A stretch of 64,000 nucleotides of DNA from Linum tenue. Taxonomy: Eukaryota; Streptophyta; Magnoliopsida; Malpighiales; Linaceae. The notes under the pieces are model-generated. The model was given only the letters and a program-made list of their open reading frames with translations. It was not told the DNA's origin and searched no databases. The position numbers and the translations under genes were made by a program. Of this stretch, positions 1-11,100 are shown piece after piece. The DNA is taken from the NCBI GenBank assembly GCA_946122785.1, contig CAMGYJ010000010.1, positions 14,669,467 to 14,733,466 of the forward strand, written 5' to 3'. The stretch's first letter is position 1. Every line of letters begins with the position of its first letter.

Positions 1-68
1 TTCATCGCCATCAAGTCTATTTACTCTCTTAGTTTCAACTTGGTATTATATGTGGCTGAACACATAAG

Positions 69-793
69 TAGGGAGGAAATCGGTACAGTATCGGTATCCC
101 ATTACCAAATATCGAATACCGAATTACACCCTAAAATCAATCACAATTCCTAAATAATTTCGGTATCCCAATCTCAATCGCTAAATATTTCGGCATCCCA
201 ATCGGTACTTCTATATCTCAATCGGTATTATCGAATACGAAATTAATTACCTATGCAATTAATAATTAAATATATAAATTATATTTGATTGTTTAATTTA
301 GGGCAAAGAGAATAAGAAAAGAGTCTTGAGTTTGCCTACAACTAGGATATGGATAAGAAGAATGAAGGAGAGGTGACATCTCAAATTCTTGTCATTGGTA
401 ATCTTTAATTCGACGAATTAGAGGCTGAGAGACGACTAATACTAGTGTTTGCTCTTTGGTGTTATTAAAATAACAAAAGGTTAGGTGAAGGAAGGGAGTG
501 ACTTATATTGGAAAGTCAAAATTGAGTTGGATGTGTGCTTCTAAGTTGTGAAAGATTGAGGAATAACCAAAGGTTGTGTGCTATATTTCATTAATTTTTT
601 ATTTTCGGTATTTTCTCGGTATTTCGGTATATACCAACCGCAATCCTGTAATCTCGAATACCTAATAGCACTGCAAAATGAATCCCAATCCCAATCCCTA
701 CAAAATAAGCCGATTTTCAGTAATACCAAATAGTGATAAATTTGGTATGATATTCGATATATCCTAAATACCGGTACCAAACTTGCAGTCCTA
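69..793. mobile_element. Probable non-autonomous hAT-like element
   Basis: The two ends are imperfect inverted repeats: the left end reads TAGGGAGGAAATCGGTAC and the reverse complement of the right end reads TAGGACTGCAAGTTTGGTAC. The flanking 8-mers are CACATAAG on the left and GTCATAAG on the right, identical over the six bases CATAAG, which is compatible with a slightly decayed 8-bp hAT target duplication. The interior is AT-rich and full of degenerate CGGTAT/ATACCG words on both strands, so much of it could fold into a long imperfect hairpin. No transposase coding is visible. The hAT call rests on TAGG termini and duplication length only. Confidence 0.42.
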
Positions 794-1377
794 GTCATAA
801 GTGATTTTAGATTATATTGTTTCATTTATCAATTGAAACATTGTATCATGACAATTTCTATTTTTTGTTTAACGCATTACATCATATTTACAAAAAATAC
901 TTAATATAATAGAATTGAATACCATGTGTGGAGCACGCACGGACGAAAAGGAGCTAATACTGAACTACGAGTCTAGCTTGGAGCATGTCATTGTCCTATT
1001 GGACAATCTCTTTGAAGGTTGTGTCGCCATGAGGTCGATTAGATGTTGATGACATCGACTCGCTATTTCAAGTGGATGTTTTGCTTTAAAATTAAGGTGG
1101 GCAAAAAATTGGATGTTAATAAGTAATCAAGCATTGATGGCCATGGGAGTTCTTGGAAATTTCAGCCTTAGGCTTTGTGGTACTTCATGCGAGGATTGAA
1201 AATTCTCTTCTGGTAGATTTGGTTACATATAGGAAACTTCCTTCTATTTCATCATCTTTGCCTCTCAACCATTTCAAATAACCAATTATTAAAGACTCAA
1301 ATGAGAACACCAACATCTTATGTTACTTCTTGTCGAGAAATTTTTGCCCAACACAATTAATTGTCGAAAAGAAGCAA
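794..1377. other. Intergenic, no gene recognised
   Basis: AT-rich sequence upstream of the VDAC-like gene. It presumably holds that gene's promoter and 5' leader, but I see no convincing TATA box or conserved coding block. Confidence 0.5.
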
Positions 1378-2615
1378 ATGAGATACTACTACTGTCCAGG
1401 TTTTTACTCAGACATTGGCAAGAATGCCAGAGGTGGGAGCTCACTTCTCTCTTCTTCGTACTCTTCTCAGTATTATTCTCTTCTCATTCTTCTGCCAATT
1501 GCCGCCAGATCTTCTGTACAAAGACTATGCTCGTCAGCCGCCCAACTACTTCAAGTTTCAGTCGATTAAGTGGAACTTTGATCTCTCCTGTGAAAGTAAG
1601 AACTCTCTTCTGATCACCTCTTCACTCAATCTTCATCCTTTTTGAGAAAGTTGTAACCTTTTGTTCTGAATCTTACAGCTCAAGAAATCCTGCCCGGCCT
1701 CACAACACTCTTCAGATTTACCATTCCTGATTCCAGCAAGGTACTGTTGCTCTTCCTCTAATTTTCGTCATCGTGTAGAGAATTTGAGATTGGCGCTCCT
1801 TCTAACAGTGGATTGAATAATAACAGGTGGAACTAAGGTTCATAGATGACTATGTTGGTCTAACTGCAGGAGCTGGGGTGAAGGCATCTAAACAAGGTCC
1901 CTTTTCAGGAAACTCATACGACCCAATCCTCAGCTTCTCTGGCCTTCTTGGAGCCAATCTTTTCTCCATTGGAGCAGGACTATCCTTTGACGTGTTGAAC
2001 AAATCGTTGGACGACTTCAGTGCTGGTCTCTGCTTCAATGGAACCACATCCCCCATCACATCACTGAACTTGTAAGTAACCCCTCTCTACACCTAATTTG
2101 TTTTCCAAAGCTTTGAACTTTCAGTCACCCAAAAAGCGATGAACCATCTTCTTGTCAGGGATGATAAACTTGACACGTTAAGAGCCTCCTTCTACCATTC
2201 CTTCAGCGACATAACCAGGACAGCCGTTGCTGCAGAGCTAAAGCACTCTTTCTCAGGAGATGGAGCTAGTACCTTGACGGTTGGCATACAGCATGATCTG
2301 TTTGAGTTGGTGTTCTTGAAGGCTCGCGTGGACACGAATGCCAAGTTAGGAGCGTTCATACAGCTGGATCTGTGGGAGAAGCTGATGTTTGCCGCTTCAG
2401 CAGAGCTTGAGCTCAGAGCCAGTGACAACAACTGCAGACTCTCCAAGCCAACTATTTTCCTCCATATCCATCTTGTTCAAAGTGAGAGAACCACAACCAC
2501 GAATATGCATTGGAGGTTTATTTTACTAATGTACATTAGCTTGGAGAAGACCATCGCGAATCTGAGAAGCAACATCACGAACTGCACCAGGGCCATGGGG
2601 GATGAAGACAGCTGA
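1378..2615 (+). CDS. VDAC: VDAC/mitochondrial porin-like gene with abnormal 3' end
   Basis: Five exons can be joined in frame: 1378-1432, 1509-1595, 1679-1740, 1827-2071 and 2159-2615, each bounded by GT/AG, giving 906 bases (301 residues). The product begins with a [12 protein letters not shown] block that continues over the first intron as DLLYKDYA, the diagnostic N-terminal helix of plant voltage-dependent anion channels. Later blocks match beta strands: [13 protein letters not shown], a [12 protein letters not shown] strand, [14 protein letters not shown], and ELKHSFS...LTVGIQHDL...KARVDT. VDACs are 19-strand barrels of about 276 residues in the mitochondrial outer membrane that pass metabolites. 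The region between exons 2 and 3 is shorter than in typical VDACs. The usual C-terminal GLALALKP-like strand is absent; after RASDN the frame drifts into unrelated residues and overlaps the last exon of the convergent HIR gene. This is either a diverged porin paralogue or a gene that has lost its 3' end. Confidence 0.72.
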
Positions 2616-4203
2616 GGATTTGGAGGCAGCACCAATTTCCTTCATGGTGTCAAAGTACTGTGTCACCAGGACCATGTCCATGACATCTTTGGCAGATGTA
2701 CCAGGTACATTCTCAGAGAAGCCAATTACACTGTCCCTTAATCCATCCACAATTGCCTGCCTCTGGCGAGCGATACCCAACCCCGAGAGATACTTTGATT
2801 CAGCCTCACCTTCAGCCCGCTTGATCTGCAGAATCTTTTCAGCCTCTGCCTTCTCAGTAGCAGCCACCCTCATTCTTGCAGCTAAATGAAGTAAAGAAAA
2901 GGGCAATGAGCAACGTACTACTATTGAAACAAAGTAAAAGAATTTACAGAGGATAAGTATTTACCAGCATTAATTTCATTCATTGCCCTCTTTACATGCT
3001 CATCTGGTTCAATATCGACAATGAGTGTTTGCACAATCTCATACCCATAGTGAGACATGGCCTGCAAAAGAAGGTAGACTTGATGCTTAGAATTACAGGA
3101 GCCAATTCAATGACTCACCTAAACCAAACTGGTCAAAATTCAATGAGATTACCTTTTCAAGTTCATTTTCCACAGTTTTGGCAATGTCATTCTTCTGCTC
3201 AAAAGTGTCATCCAGAAGGAGTTTTGGAACACTTGCCCTAATCACTGAATAGATAAAGCCATTGTCAGCCTCCCAGTGTACTATAATTATAGTGAAAAAA
3301 ACCACGTGTTGTGCATGTCAACAACTATATGATCAAAGGAGAATACATACCATCAAAAACATAGGCCTGGATTTGGCCCCTAGTGTTGCTAAGCTTGTAG
3401 AAAGCATCGTTCGCCCTCTCTGCCAGTGCGCGATATTGAATAGACGCGACAACAGTAACAAAAACATTGTCCTGAAAAAATAAGGATTTTAAGACATTAC
3501 TAGAGCTACAAATTCACCATTCACCACAGTTTGGCAAACCAACTAAGACAAGCAATGCAAACATGTAGCCTGTCATACATCTTTCGGGGAAAACTAGCAA
3601 ATAAGAATATAGAAATTGGAGCAAGAAAGGAGAAAGATTCGAAGAGAAATCATGGTGGCAAACAAGTTTGGAACACATTCATGAGTTATCCTAAAACTGC
3701 TTATGAAGTTTACAAAGTAAATAGAAACCAGAAAGATCAGATAAAATGGTGCCATCAGCAAAGACTAGTGAAGGAAAACTCAAGCAATTCAATAATAGTG
3801 GCAGGCAACAAGTAAAAATGTTTGTGAGCGAAGTTTGGAACACATTCATGAGTTATCCTAAAACTGCTTATGAAGTTTACAAAGTAAATAGAAACCAGAA
3901 AGATCAGATAAAATGGTGCCATCAGCAAAGACTAGTGAAGGAAAACTCAAGCAATTCAATAATAGTGGCAGGCAACAAGTAAAAATGTTTGTGAGCGAAG
4001 GAAAAGGAATTTACCTTTGTCTTGGTCTCACAACGAACATCCAGCTGCTGAACTCTCAGAGACAGATAGCCAGCCACCTGCTTTCCTAGGAACCAGGGCA
4101 GACAGTGGCATCCAGGCTCAAGAACTTCATCGAACTTCCCGAATTGTTCCCTTATAGCTACAGTGGACTGATCAACTTGAACACAGCAAAACAGATTACC
4201 CAT
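2526..4203 (-). CDS. HIR: Hypersensitive-induced response protein (SPFH/prohibitin family)
   Basis: Five exons on the minus strand: 4203-4015, 3471-3351, 3244-3153, 3061-2965 and 2881-2526. All splice sites are GT/AG and phases agree, giving 855 bases and 284 residues, the family length. The start MGNLFCC supplies an N-myristoylation glycine and adjacent palmitoylation cysteines that anchor HIR proteins at the plasma membrane. It is followed by [17 protein letters not shown], the SPFH domain ([25 protein letters not shown]), the coiled-coil part ([31 protein letters not shown]) and the conserved tail [26 protein letters not shown] proteins form oligomers in membrane microdomains, associate with NLR immune receptors and promote hypersensitive cell death. 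An AATAAA-type signal lies just past the stop (about 2517-2522 on the minus strand). The last exon overlaps the aberrant 3' end of the convergent VDAC-like gene. No disruption is seen; the gene looks functional. Confidence 0.93.
3664..3997. repeat. Perfect 167-bp tandem duplication in HIR intron 1
   Basis: Units 3664-3830 and 3831-3997 are identical base for base. The duplication lies wholly inside the intron between HIR coding exons 1 and 2 and ends 17 bases before the exon 1 donor region at 4014, so coding is untouched. Perfect identity implies a recent event. Confidence 0.95.
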
Positions 4204-5650
4204 CTTCTCTACAATCACCACAGAACCACTAAACAATTCAGTCAAAAAGGATCAAGAAGAAACATCAGACAGTTGCCATTGAGCTATTACATCCAGAGAA
4301 TACCAGATCCTGCAATCCCCATTGACATATGGAAAGAACACGGATTTAACAGAGCTTTCTACAAATTAACCAATACCCAGAAGCCTTCTGAGCTGCCTAG
4401 AATTGAACGTGCAGGCAACAGCAAAGAGAGAAACTTACAGAGTTGACTACAGAGAAATGTGGGATGATGCAAAAGAGAATGATTGGCCTAGCGACTTAAA
4501 CAAGGAGGGATATATAGCAGCCGAATGAAAGCCCTCAATCAAACCCTGATTTTTCCTCTTCCTTCCCTTCCTGTTACTTGCAATAATTCTTAAGAGTTCA
4601 AGAAGACCTTATTTATAATATCTCAAGTCTACCACTTATCTGAGCTGTACCCACCAATCTTATCAAGACAAAGAGCTCCCGAGTATGAAAAGAATCGACC
4701 ATTCCCAAACACCGATTAAATTGAATAAATAATACCCCCAAGTACCTCCGCAGATAACAGTCAAACCTGAGATAGAACCTTAAAACCTCCACTTGAGCGC
4801 AATCTCAAAATTCAGGCAAAAGATCAAACCCAACAAGAAACCCAATAGTTTTTTGTCAAAAACGCGCAGAGAGACTATTACATGACAAGTAACAGACAAG
4901 GAAGCGAGAAATTTCCACACAGCAGGCATTGATCCGAACAAACAAGAAGGTGACAGTTTCCAAATCGCTGTCTCTCACTCTCTCTCTACGTTCGGAAAAC
5001 CGCAATTTCAAAATTTACTCATCAAACCAGAGTAATACATCCAAGAAAGAGCTAGTAAGTGGCGACAATTACAAGCATATGTTGACATAAAACATACCAA
5101 TCGAAAGAGCCGACTGCGAGAGATCAAGAAAATGTCCCGACGTGCGAGTGAGGAAACCGGAGGAAATAGGGAAACAAGAAATCCGAAAAGAATTTCGCCA
5201 GTTGAAAAAAATTAGAAAATAAAACCCTAGTGAGGAAGGAAGGCTTCACCTTTGGTTTCGGCTTCGACGTTGAGCTCTGCCGTTGTTGGGGAATATTACA
5301 CGGGAATTGGCGATGTTTCGGCTGCCTGGTCCTGCCAGCTAAATACCGTTTGCGCGGAATAAAAACCGAAGAGCGAAGAGAATGTTGATTGAGTCTCGAG
5401 CGCGAGACTCCGGCGTCGATTTCACTGATTCTATCTATCTGCTATTGCAGGCTTTCCTGGAAACCTAGCTTTCTAAAACAAGAACAGAAATAGAACAGAG
5501 TATGAAGGAAAGGAAAACAAGTTTTGATCGTGAAATGCACAGCAAGTTAGACAAAGATATGTTTATGGGTTCTGGATTCTATATGTCTTAATGGGCTCTA
5601 GTTCTCTCACTTAAGCCCACGTAGATTAGTGTGTGATTTATAGATTAAAT
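4204..5650 (-). promoter_or_regulatory. HIR 5' leader intron and upstream region
   Basis: No coding sequence is recognised. On the minus strand a second possible leader exon could end at an ACCAAAG/GTGAAG donor near 5250, which would make an alternative longer 5' leader intron. The rest is ordinary AT-rich promoter-type sequence with a short CT-rich run near 4975-4990. Confidence 0.35.
4510..4516 (-). promoter_or_regulatory. Candidate TATA box of HIR
   Basis: Minus strand reads TATATAT within GCTATATATCC about 310 bases upstream of the HIR ATG. Transcription from about 4480 would give a short leader exon ending at a CTCT/GTAAGT donor near 4436, with an acceptor close to the ATG (TTGTAG/AGAAG). 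Inferred from sequence alone. Confidence 0.4.
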
Positions 5651-5652
5651 TA

Positions 5653-5942
5653 AAGGGTTAATTGCATGGTTGGTCACTGTGATTACAAAAAATGTTCATG
5701 TTTGGTCACTGAAAATATTTAAATCCAATTTTGGTCACTCAAATTAGTTAAATGGTTCAAGTTTGGTCACTCTCCGTCCAACTCCGTTAAATTTGTCTGA
5801 TGTGGCAGTCAACCCTCAAAGTTGACCGTTAACTCAGTAACGTGGCAATTAAAAAATAATAAATATAAATTTAAATCATCTACTATTTCCAACTCATTTT
5901 CACAATAAAGTAAAATACAAAAAAAATTACATATTGAAAAGG
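5653..5942 (+). repeat. Left terminal inverted repeat of the MULE
   Basis: Pairs with 6913-7221 on the opposite strand with scattered mismatches. It contains a run of degenerate TTTGGTCACT words spaced about 30-35 bp apart (near 5665, 5703, 5735, 5765), mirrored in the right repeat as AGTGACCAAA. Confidence 0.8.
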
Positions 5943-6078
5943 GCGCTTCCTCCGCCAATACATCCCTTCCCCGCCACCAAACCAGCTCCAATTCCCATCC
6001 CTAGCTCCGCCTGCTGCCGATCCTGCCGCTCCCCGGCCATAATCACCTACGCCCCTTCCTCCAACTCCATACCTGAGC

Positions 6079-6848
6079 GAGTCAGGTATGAAGCTCCATA
6101 CTCGCCCGGCCAATCCAGTTCATCAGGCTCGGTAACAGGATCTTGAACCCACCCCATGAGTTGAAGCATATTGCAAACAAGATGTTGTGGCAGGACTCGT
6201 CCCTCGAGATCCCCGACTACTCGGGCTCGTCGAGGACTGACCCAGCCGCAGAGGAGAAGAATTCGTAGAGGTTGTGGTAGTCGCTCTGGAAGAGCGCCGC
6301 CGGGAGACGGACGGTGTGGAGGGTGGCCTCCTCGATTTCCTTCGACAGCCCGACGGAGAGGATCTGGGCGAGGTTGAACAGGACCCACTTCGAGATCAGC
6401 GTCGGCGAGTCTTTCCCCAAGGGAGTGTCGACCGGCCTCACGCCGAAGAAGGCCCAGCCGACGAGAGGAAATTGAAAGCGGCCTGCTCGCTCGGGTCGGC
6501 GAAATTGGCTTTCCCTTTCTTCGCCAGATCGTATTCCAGCACTTGAAAGAGCTCAGTAAGTGAGGAATTGCATTCGCGAATCACGTAATCGCGACAGGAT
6601 TTGATCAAATTGAAGAGCAATTGCTTGAGCTTGGTGTGATTGGATTCGAACGGGTTGAGGTAGGACAGGATTCGGTACCCTCCGGTGAGATCCGTGGAGG
6701 GCATGTAGGTCCCAGTGAAGACATTCTTCTTCTCGACTTTAGATAAATTGAAGTGCACCGGGAAGCTCTTGTTGTCGAGCAGGACGATGACGTGAGAGTT
6801 GGTGGCGATGAAAGGGCCCGGGGGCATGTTGACTCGGTAGACCTTCAC
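6079..6848 (-). pseudogene. Captured allene oxide synthase (CYP74A) fragment
   Basis: Minus-strand translation from 6848 gives VYRVNMPPGPFIA, TGTYMPSTDLTGGYRILSYL and a lysine-rich LKQLLFNLIKS block, all typical of CYP74A. After about 6440 the match moves to another frame (ISKWVLFNLAQILSVGL, HTVRLPAALFQSDYHNLYEFF). After about 6220 it moves again to DESCHNILFAICFNSWGG...LMNWIGRASMELHT. This is therefore a contiguous but twice-frameshifted internal piece of about 255 codons, without the start, the heme-binding cysteine loop or the C-terminus. Intact AOS converts 13-hydroperoxy fatty acid to allene oxide in jasmonate synthesis in plastids; this copy cannot. It is confined between the MULE inverted repeats, which implies capture by the element. 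Confidence 0.85.
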
Positions 6849-6912
6849 ACCTCATCCACCCTCGTATGGAGTTGGAAGAAGGGGTAGGGTAGGGATGTAG
6901 TGGCAGGGGAAG

Positions 6913-7221
6913 TGGCCTTTTTAATGTGTAATTATAATATTTTTTATTTTATTTGTTTTAGTGTATTGTGAAAATGAGTTGGAAATGGTAGAAGATTAAA
7001 ATTTATTTTATTTATTATTTTTTAATTGCCACGTCACTGAGTTAACGGTCAACTTTGAGGGTTGACTGCCACATCAGACAAACTTAACGGAGTTGGACGG
7101 AGAGTGACCAAACTTGAACCATTTAACTAATTTGAGTGACCAAAATTGGATTTAAATATTTTCAGTGACCAAACATGAACGTTTTTTGTAATCTCAGTGA
7201 CCAACCATGCAATTAACCCTT
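6913..7221 (-). repeat. Right terminal inverted repeat of the MULE
   Basis: Reverse complement of the left repeat, extending inward to the TTTTAATGTGTAA region that mirrors TTACATATTGAAAA at 5927-5940. Confidence 0.8.
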
Positions 7222-7230
7222 AAATTAAAT

Positions 7231-7741
7231 AGGGCTAGTAAACTTTCAAAGAAACAAATAACAGCCCACTTATACCATTAATCGAAACACACAGTAAGTA
7301 GAACGCTGCCGTTCTTACTCCAACTTCAAGTTCCTCCCTTCAACGAATTCAAATCGTAAATCACTTCCCCTGCACTGCAAATTCGTTGGGAAGAACAGCC
7401 AAGAACAGACTACAACCCAAAAAACTAAAATTCAAATTAAATCAAATCGAGTTGTATTATTGATCTAAAGAACTCGTTCTTGTATTTTGCTTGGGCTTCC
7501 TTTCTTCTTGTCAATCTTTAATCGAACTCCCTGCAAAATGAAACTGAAACAGAGCACACACTCTGCAGCACAAACCAGGTAATTTAACAATGGAACAGAA
7601 ATTACACAGGGACCATTTTTAAGTGGTATCCAGAGTTGGGAGAAAATGAAACCCAGCGCTCACTAATCCACGGTCAGAGACTCGCTGTTCGCGATCTCCG
7701 ACGATCCACTAGATGTTTTCGTTGAAGCTCTTCGAATACAA
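7231..7741. other. Intergenic between MULE and copia, nothing recognised
   Basis: No conserved coding. A TGGTATCCAGAGTTGG string at about 7625 loosely resembles a tRNA-iMet primer site but no LTR end adjoins it. The copia element interrupts this segment; the host sequence resumes at 12654. Confidence 0.4.
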
Positions 7742-8047
7742 TGAGAACTTTGTAAGGGGCAACTGACGAATTTTATTGATAATCAAAGCAAGATATAAAT
7801 ACAATAGAGCTTGTCCTGCAATCTCGCCATTACTAACCAACTAATCCCCTTGACTCCACTTCCCTTGATCTCTGCTAACCCACTAACTAACATTGCTAAC
7901 TTGACTCCAAAGCAATCAGACCCTCTAACAACTCGACTGGACTTAATTGACACAAACAAAGTGACTAAACTGAATATAACCAAAACGACTCAGCAGCGAC
8001 TCAACAGTAGCAATGCAACGGCTACTTTATTCAAACCCTTGCTGACA
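7742..8047 (-). repeat. Copia 3' LTR
   Basis: 306 bp, plus strand TGAGAACTTT...CTGACA. Compared with the 5' LTR it lacks short stretches, including a repeated ACTGCTAACAAT-type insertion and a TCAAGACA segment. Confidence 0.93.
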
Positions 8048-8060
8048 TGGCCTCCCCTGA
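8048..8060 (-). other. Copia polypurine tract
   Basis: Minus strand CAGGGGAGGCCA directly abuts the TGTCAG start of the 3' LTR, the expected place for plus-strand priming. Confidence 0.7.
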
Positions 8061-8103
8061 ACTGACGCTAGTCAGCAGGCTTCAGTTCACTCCATCTTCA
8101 TCT

Positions 8104-11100
8104 TCAACCTACTGCCACTTCAACCACACCCAGCCTGCTCCTCATTAACTCAAAACTCTCGAGTTTCAGAGCCTTTGTCATCACATCTGCCACCTGGTCC
8201 CGAGTTCCGCAATGTACCAGCTCAATAACTTCTTCCTTGCCAAATCCCTAAGAAAATGAAACCTCACATCTATATGTTTACTTCTTCCATGAAGAACTGG
8301 GTTCTTTGACAGCTTGATTGTTGAATTGTTGTCACAGAAGATCGTTGTGGCTCCCTTTACACTCTCATTCCAACCCATCTGCTCCATAATTCGTTTCAAC
8401 CAGACACATTGGGATGCACAGTAGGAAGCTGCAACGAATTCTGCCTCGGTGGTGGAGAGGGTGACAACAGGTTGTTTCTTGGATGCCCAGGAGATAGCAG
8501 CTCCAGCCAAGAAGAAGGTATAACCACTCGTGCTTTTCCTGTCTTCTGGATCCCCTGCATAATCGCTGTCAGTATATCCAATCAAACAGCTCTCTGCACT
8601 TCCTCTTTTGTACCAGAGACCATGTCTCATGGTCCCTTTGAGATACCTGAGAACCCTTTTTGCAGCCAATAGATGCTGCCTTGTTAGCTTTTCCATAAAC
8701 CTGCTCAGTAAACATATTGGATACATAACATCTGGTCGAGTAGCTGTCACATAAAGCAAGCTCCCAATTAGCTGTTTGTACTCAGTAGGATCCACTAGAA
8801 TTCCATCACCTGCTTTAGTGAATTGAACACCAGGTGCTATGGGGTTCTTGACAAAGTTGCAATCTGTTAGGTTGAATTTGGCAAGAACCTCCTTCACATA
8901 CTTCTGCTGACATAGATATATGCCCTGATCATTCTGGATGATCTCATCACCCAAAAAATACCTCAGCTTGCCTGGATCTGTCATATCAAATTCTGCTTTC
9001 ATTGACTGCTTGAACTCTTCCACCATGCTTGGACAATTGCTGGTAAACATTAGATCATCGACATAAAGACTGACCACCAGGATTGAGTTTGCAGCCCTCT
9101 TTATAAACTAAGTGTGCTCATAAGTGCTCTTTTCAAACCCATTCTGCAAGAAGTAGGTTTCAATCCTACTGTACCATGCTCTTGGTGCCTGTTTAAGGCC
9201 ATAGAGGGCTTTATGAAGTTTGTATACTTTCTTTTCCTCCCCAGCAACCACAAAACCTTGTGGTTGCTCAACATACACATCTTCAGAAAGCTCTCCATGT
9301 AGGAAAGCGCTTTTGACATCCAGCTGGTAGACATTCATGCCATGGTGTGCAGCTAATGCCAGAAGAGCCCTTATTGTGTCCCACCTGGCAACAGGTGCAA
9401 AGACCTCATCATAGTCGATGCCAGCTTGTTGAGAGTATCCTTTGACCACGATCCTGGCTTTGTGTTTATCCAGCAAGCCTTGTTCCTTCAGTTTGGTTTT
9501 GTACACCCACTTCAGACCTATTGGTATAACTCCTTCTGGTAGGTCAGTGAGAGTCCAAAATTCATTCTTCTTGATTGCCTGCATCTCCACCTGCATAGCC
9601 TCGTTCCACTTTGGATCTCCTGCAGCTTCTTCATAAGTCTGGGGATCAGAATCAACAACCACCATTGCTCTCCAATCAGTGTCTATGAGGAAGTTGCAGT
9701 CATAGTCCTTCAAATGAGAAGGTCTAGTTCTCTTTCTGGGTCCCAAAGTCTCTGCAGCAGCAGCAGGTGGTCCAGATGCAGTGGCAGGTTCTTCTTCCTC
9801 CTCCTCCTCCTCCTGATCTTCAGGCTCATTTGGAGTAGTACCAGCTGTGATCTGAGGATCAGGATCAGTTACTGCTGCTGTTGCAGGATCAGCAGTTACT
9901 GCTGCTGTGGCTGTTGAGTCCTGCTCAACATCTTCTTCATCAGACTCATACCATTCTTCTTCACTTCCTTCCCAATAGATCTTTGTTAGAACAGGTTGGA
10001 TCTCAGAGTTCCATTCCCATCCCTCATCCTCATCAAAGACAACATCTCTACTAACCACAATTTTCTTGGTATTGGGGTTATAGAGTTTGTATGCCTTAGA
10101 TTCTGCTGATAAACCCAGAAAATGACAAGGGGTGCTCTTGTCATCCAGCTTCCTTCTGTGTTGATCAGGTACATGTACATAGGCCTTGCAACCAAAGACC
10201 TTGAGATGTGAAACAGAAGGAACATGACCAGTCCACAATTCCTGAGGAGTTCTGCCTTGATTTGCCACAGTAGAACACCTGTTGAGAACATGAGAGGTCC
10301 AGGCCACTGCTTCTGGCCAGAATGAAGCTGGAACCTTTCTATCATCAAGCATGCATCGAACCATATTCAGTATGGTTCTATTCTTTCTTTCAGCCACCCC
10401 ATTCTGCTGAGGGGTGAGAGCTGCAGTAAGCTGCCTTCTTAAACCTGTCTCTTCACATAGATCTTTAAACAGGTTTAGGAGAAATTCCCCTCCTCTATCA
10501 GTTCTCAAGCATACTATAGGGGATTCAGCCTCTTTCTCAATCAAAGCTTTAAACTTTTTGAATCTATCCAGTGTTTCAGATTTGGTGGCTAAGAAAAACA
10601 CCCACAGCTTTCTACTGTAATAATCTATTAGAGTGAAAATGTACCTTTTCCCCCCATTTGAAGTTGGGGTTATAGGGCCACAGAGATCAGCATGTAAGAG
10701 CTGAAGTTTCCTGTTTGCTCTCCATGTGCTCTTCTTGGGAAATGCTGTTCTGTGCTGCTTTCCAATCTGGCAGGTTGAGCATACCCCAGTTATTCCTTGC
10801 AGCTTAGGCAAATCCTTCACAAAGTTCTTCTGTTGCAGCTGCATGATTGCTTGTGAATTGATATGCCCAAATCTTCTGTGCCACAGTTCCAACGAGTGTT
10901 CATTAGTCCCTCCAGTCTTTAGACACTGAATGGTCTCTTCTTTGCACATGTTTGCTTTTAGTACAAACATCCTGTTCTTCTGCATACTGGTCTGCAGTAC
11001 CAGCCCTTTTTCTTCATGGAACACTTTACATGTTCCTCCCTTGATCAGAAAGGCCAGACCTTTCTCTTGAACATAATACACATCTTGAATCTGTAAGTTT

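Larger units (their letters stand above)
5651..7223. mobile_element. Mutator-like element carrying a gene fragment (Pack-MULE-like)
   Basis: The ends are long inverted repeats of about 300 bp (see the two repeat entries), with outer sequence AAGGGTTAATTGCATGG. The flanks share ATTAAAT (5644-5650 and 7224-7230), compatible with a 7-9 bp Mutator-type target duplication blurred by AT richness. Between the repeats lies no transposase but a frameshifted fragment of a host allene oxide synthase gene. Long terminal inverted repeats around captured genic sequence is the Pack-MULE structure. The TIR starting sequence and TIR length fit MULEs better than hAT or CACTA elements. Confidence 0.72.

Noticed and set aside
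7615..7645. Old LTR element primer site (TGGTATCCAGAG)
   Set aside because: One base off, with no LTR end upstream and no retroelement coding downstream before the copia insertion.
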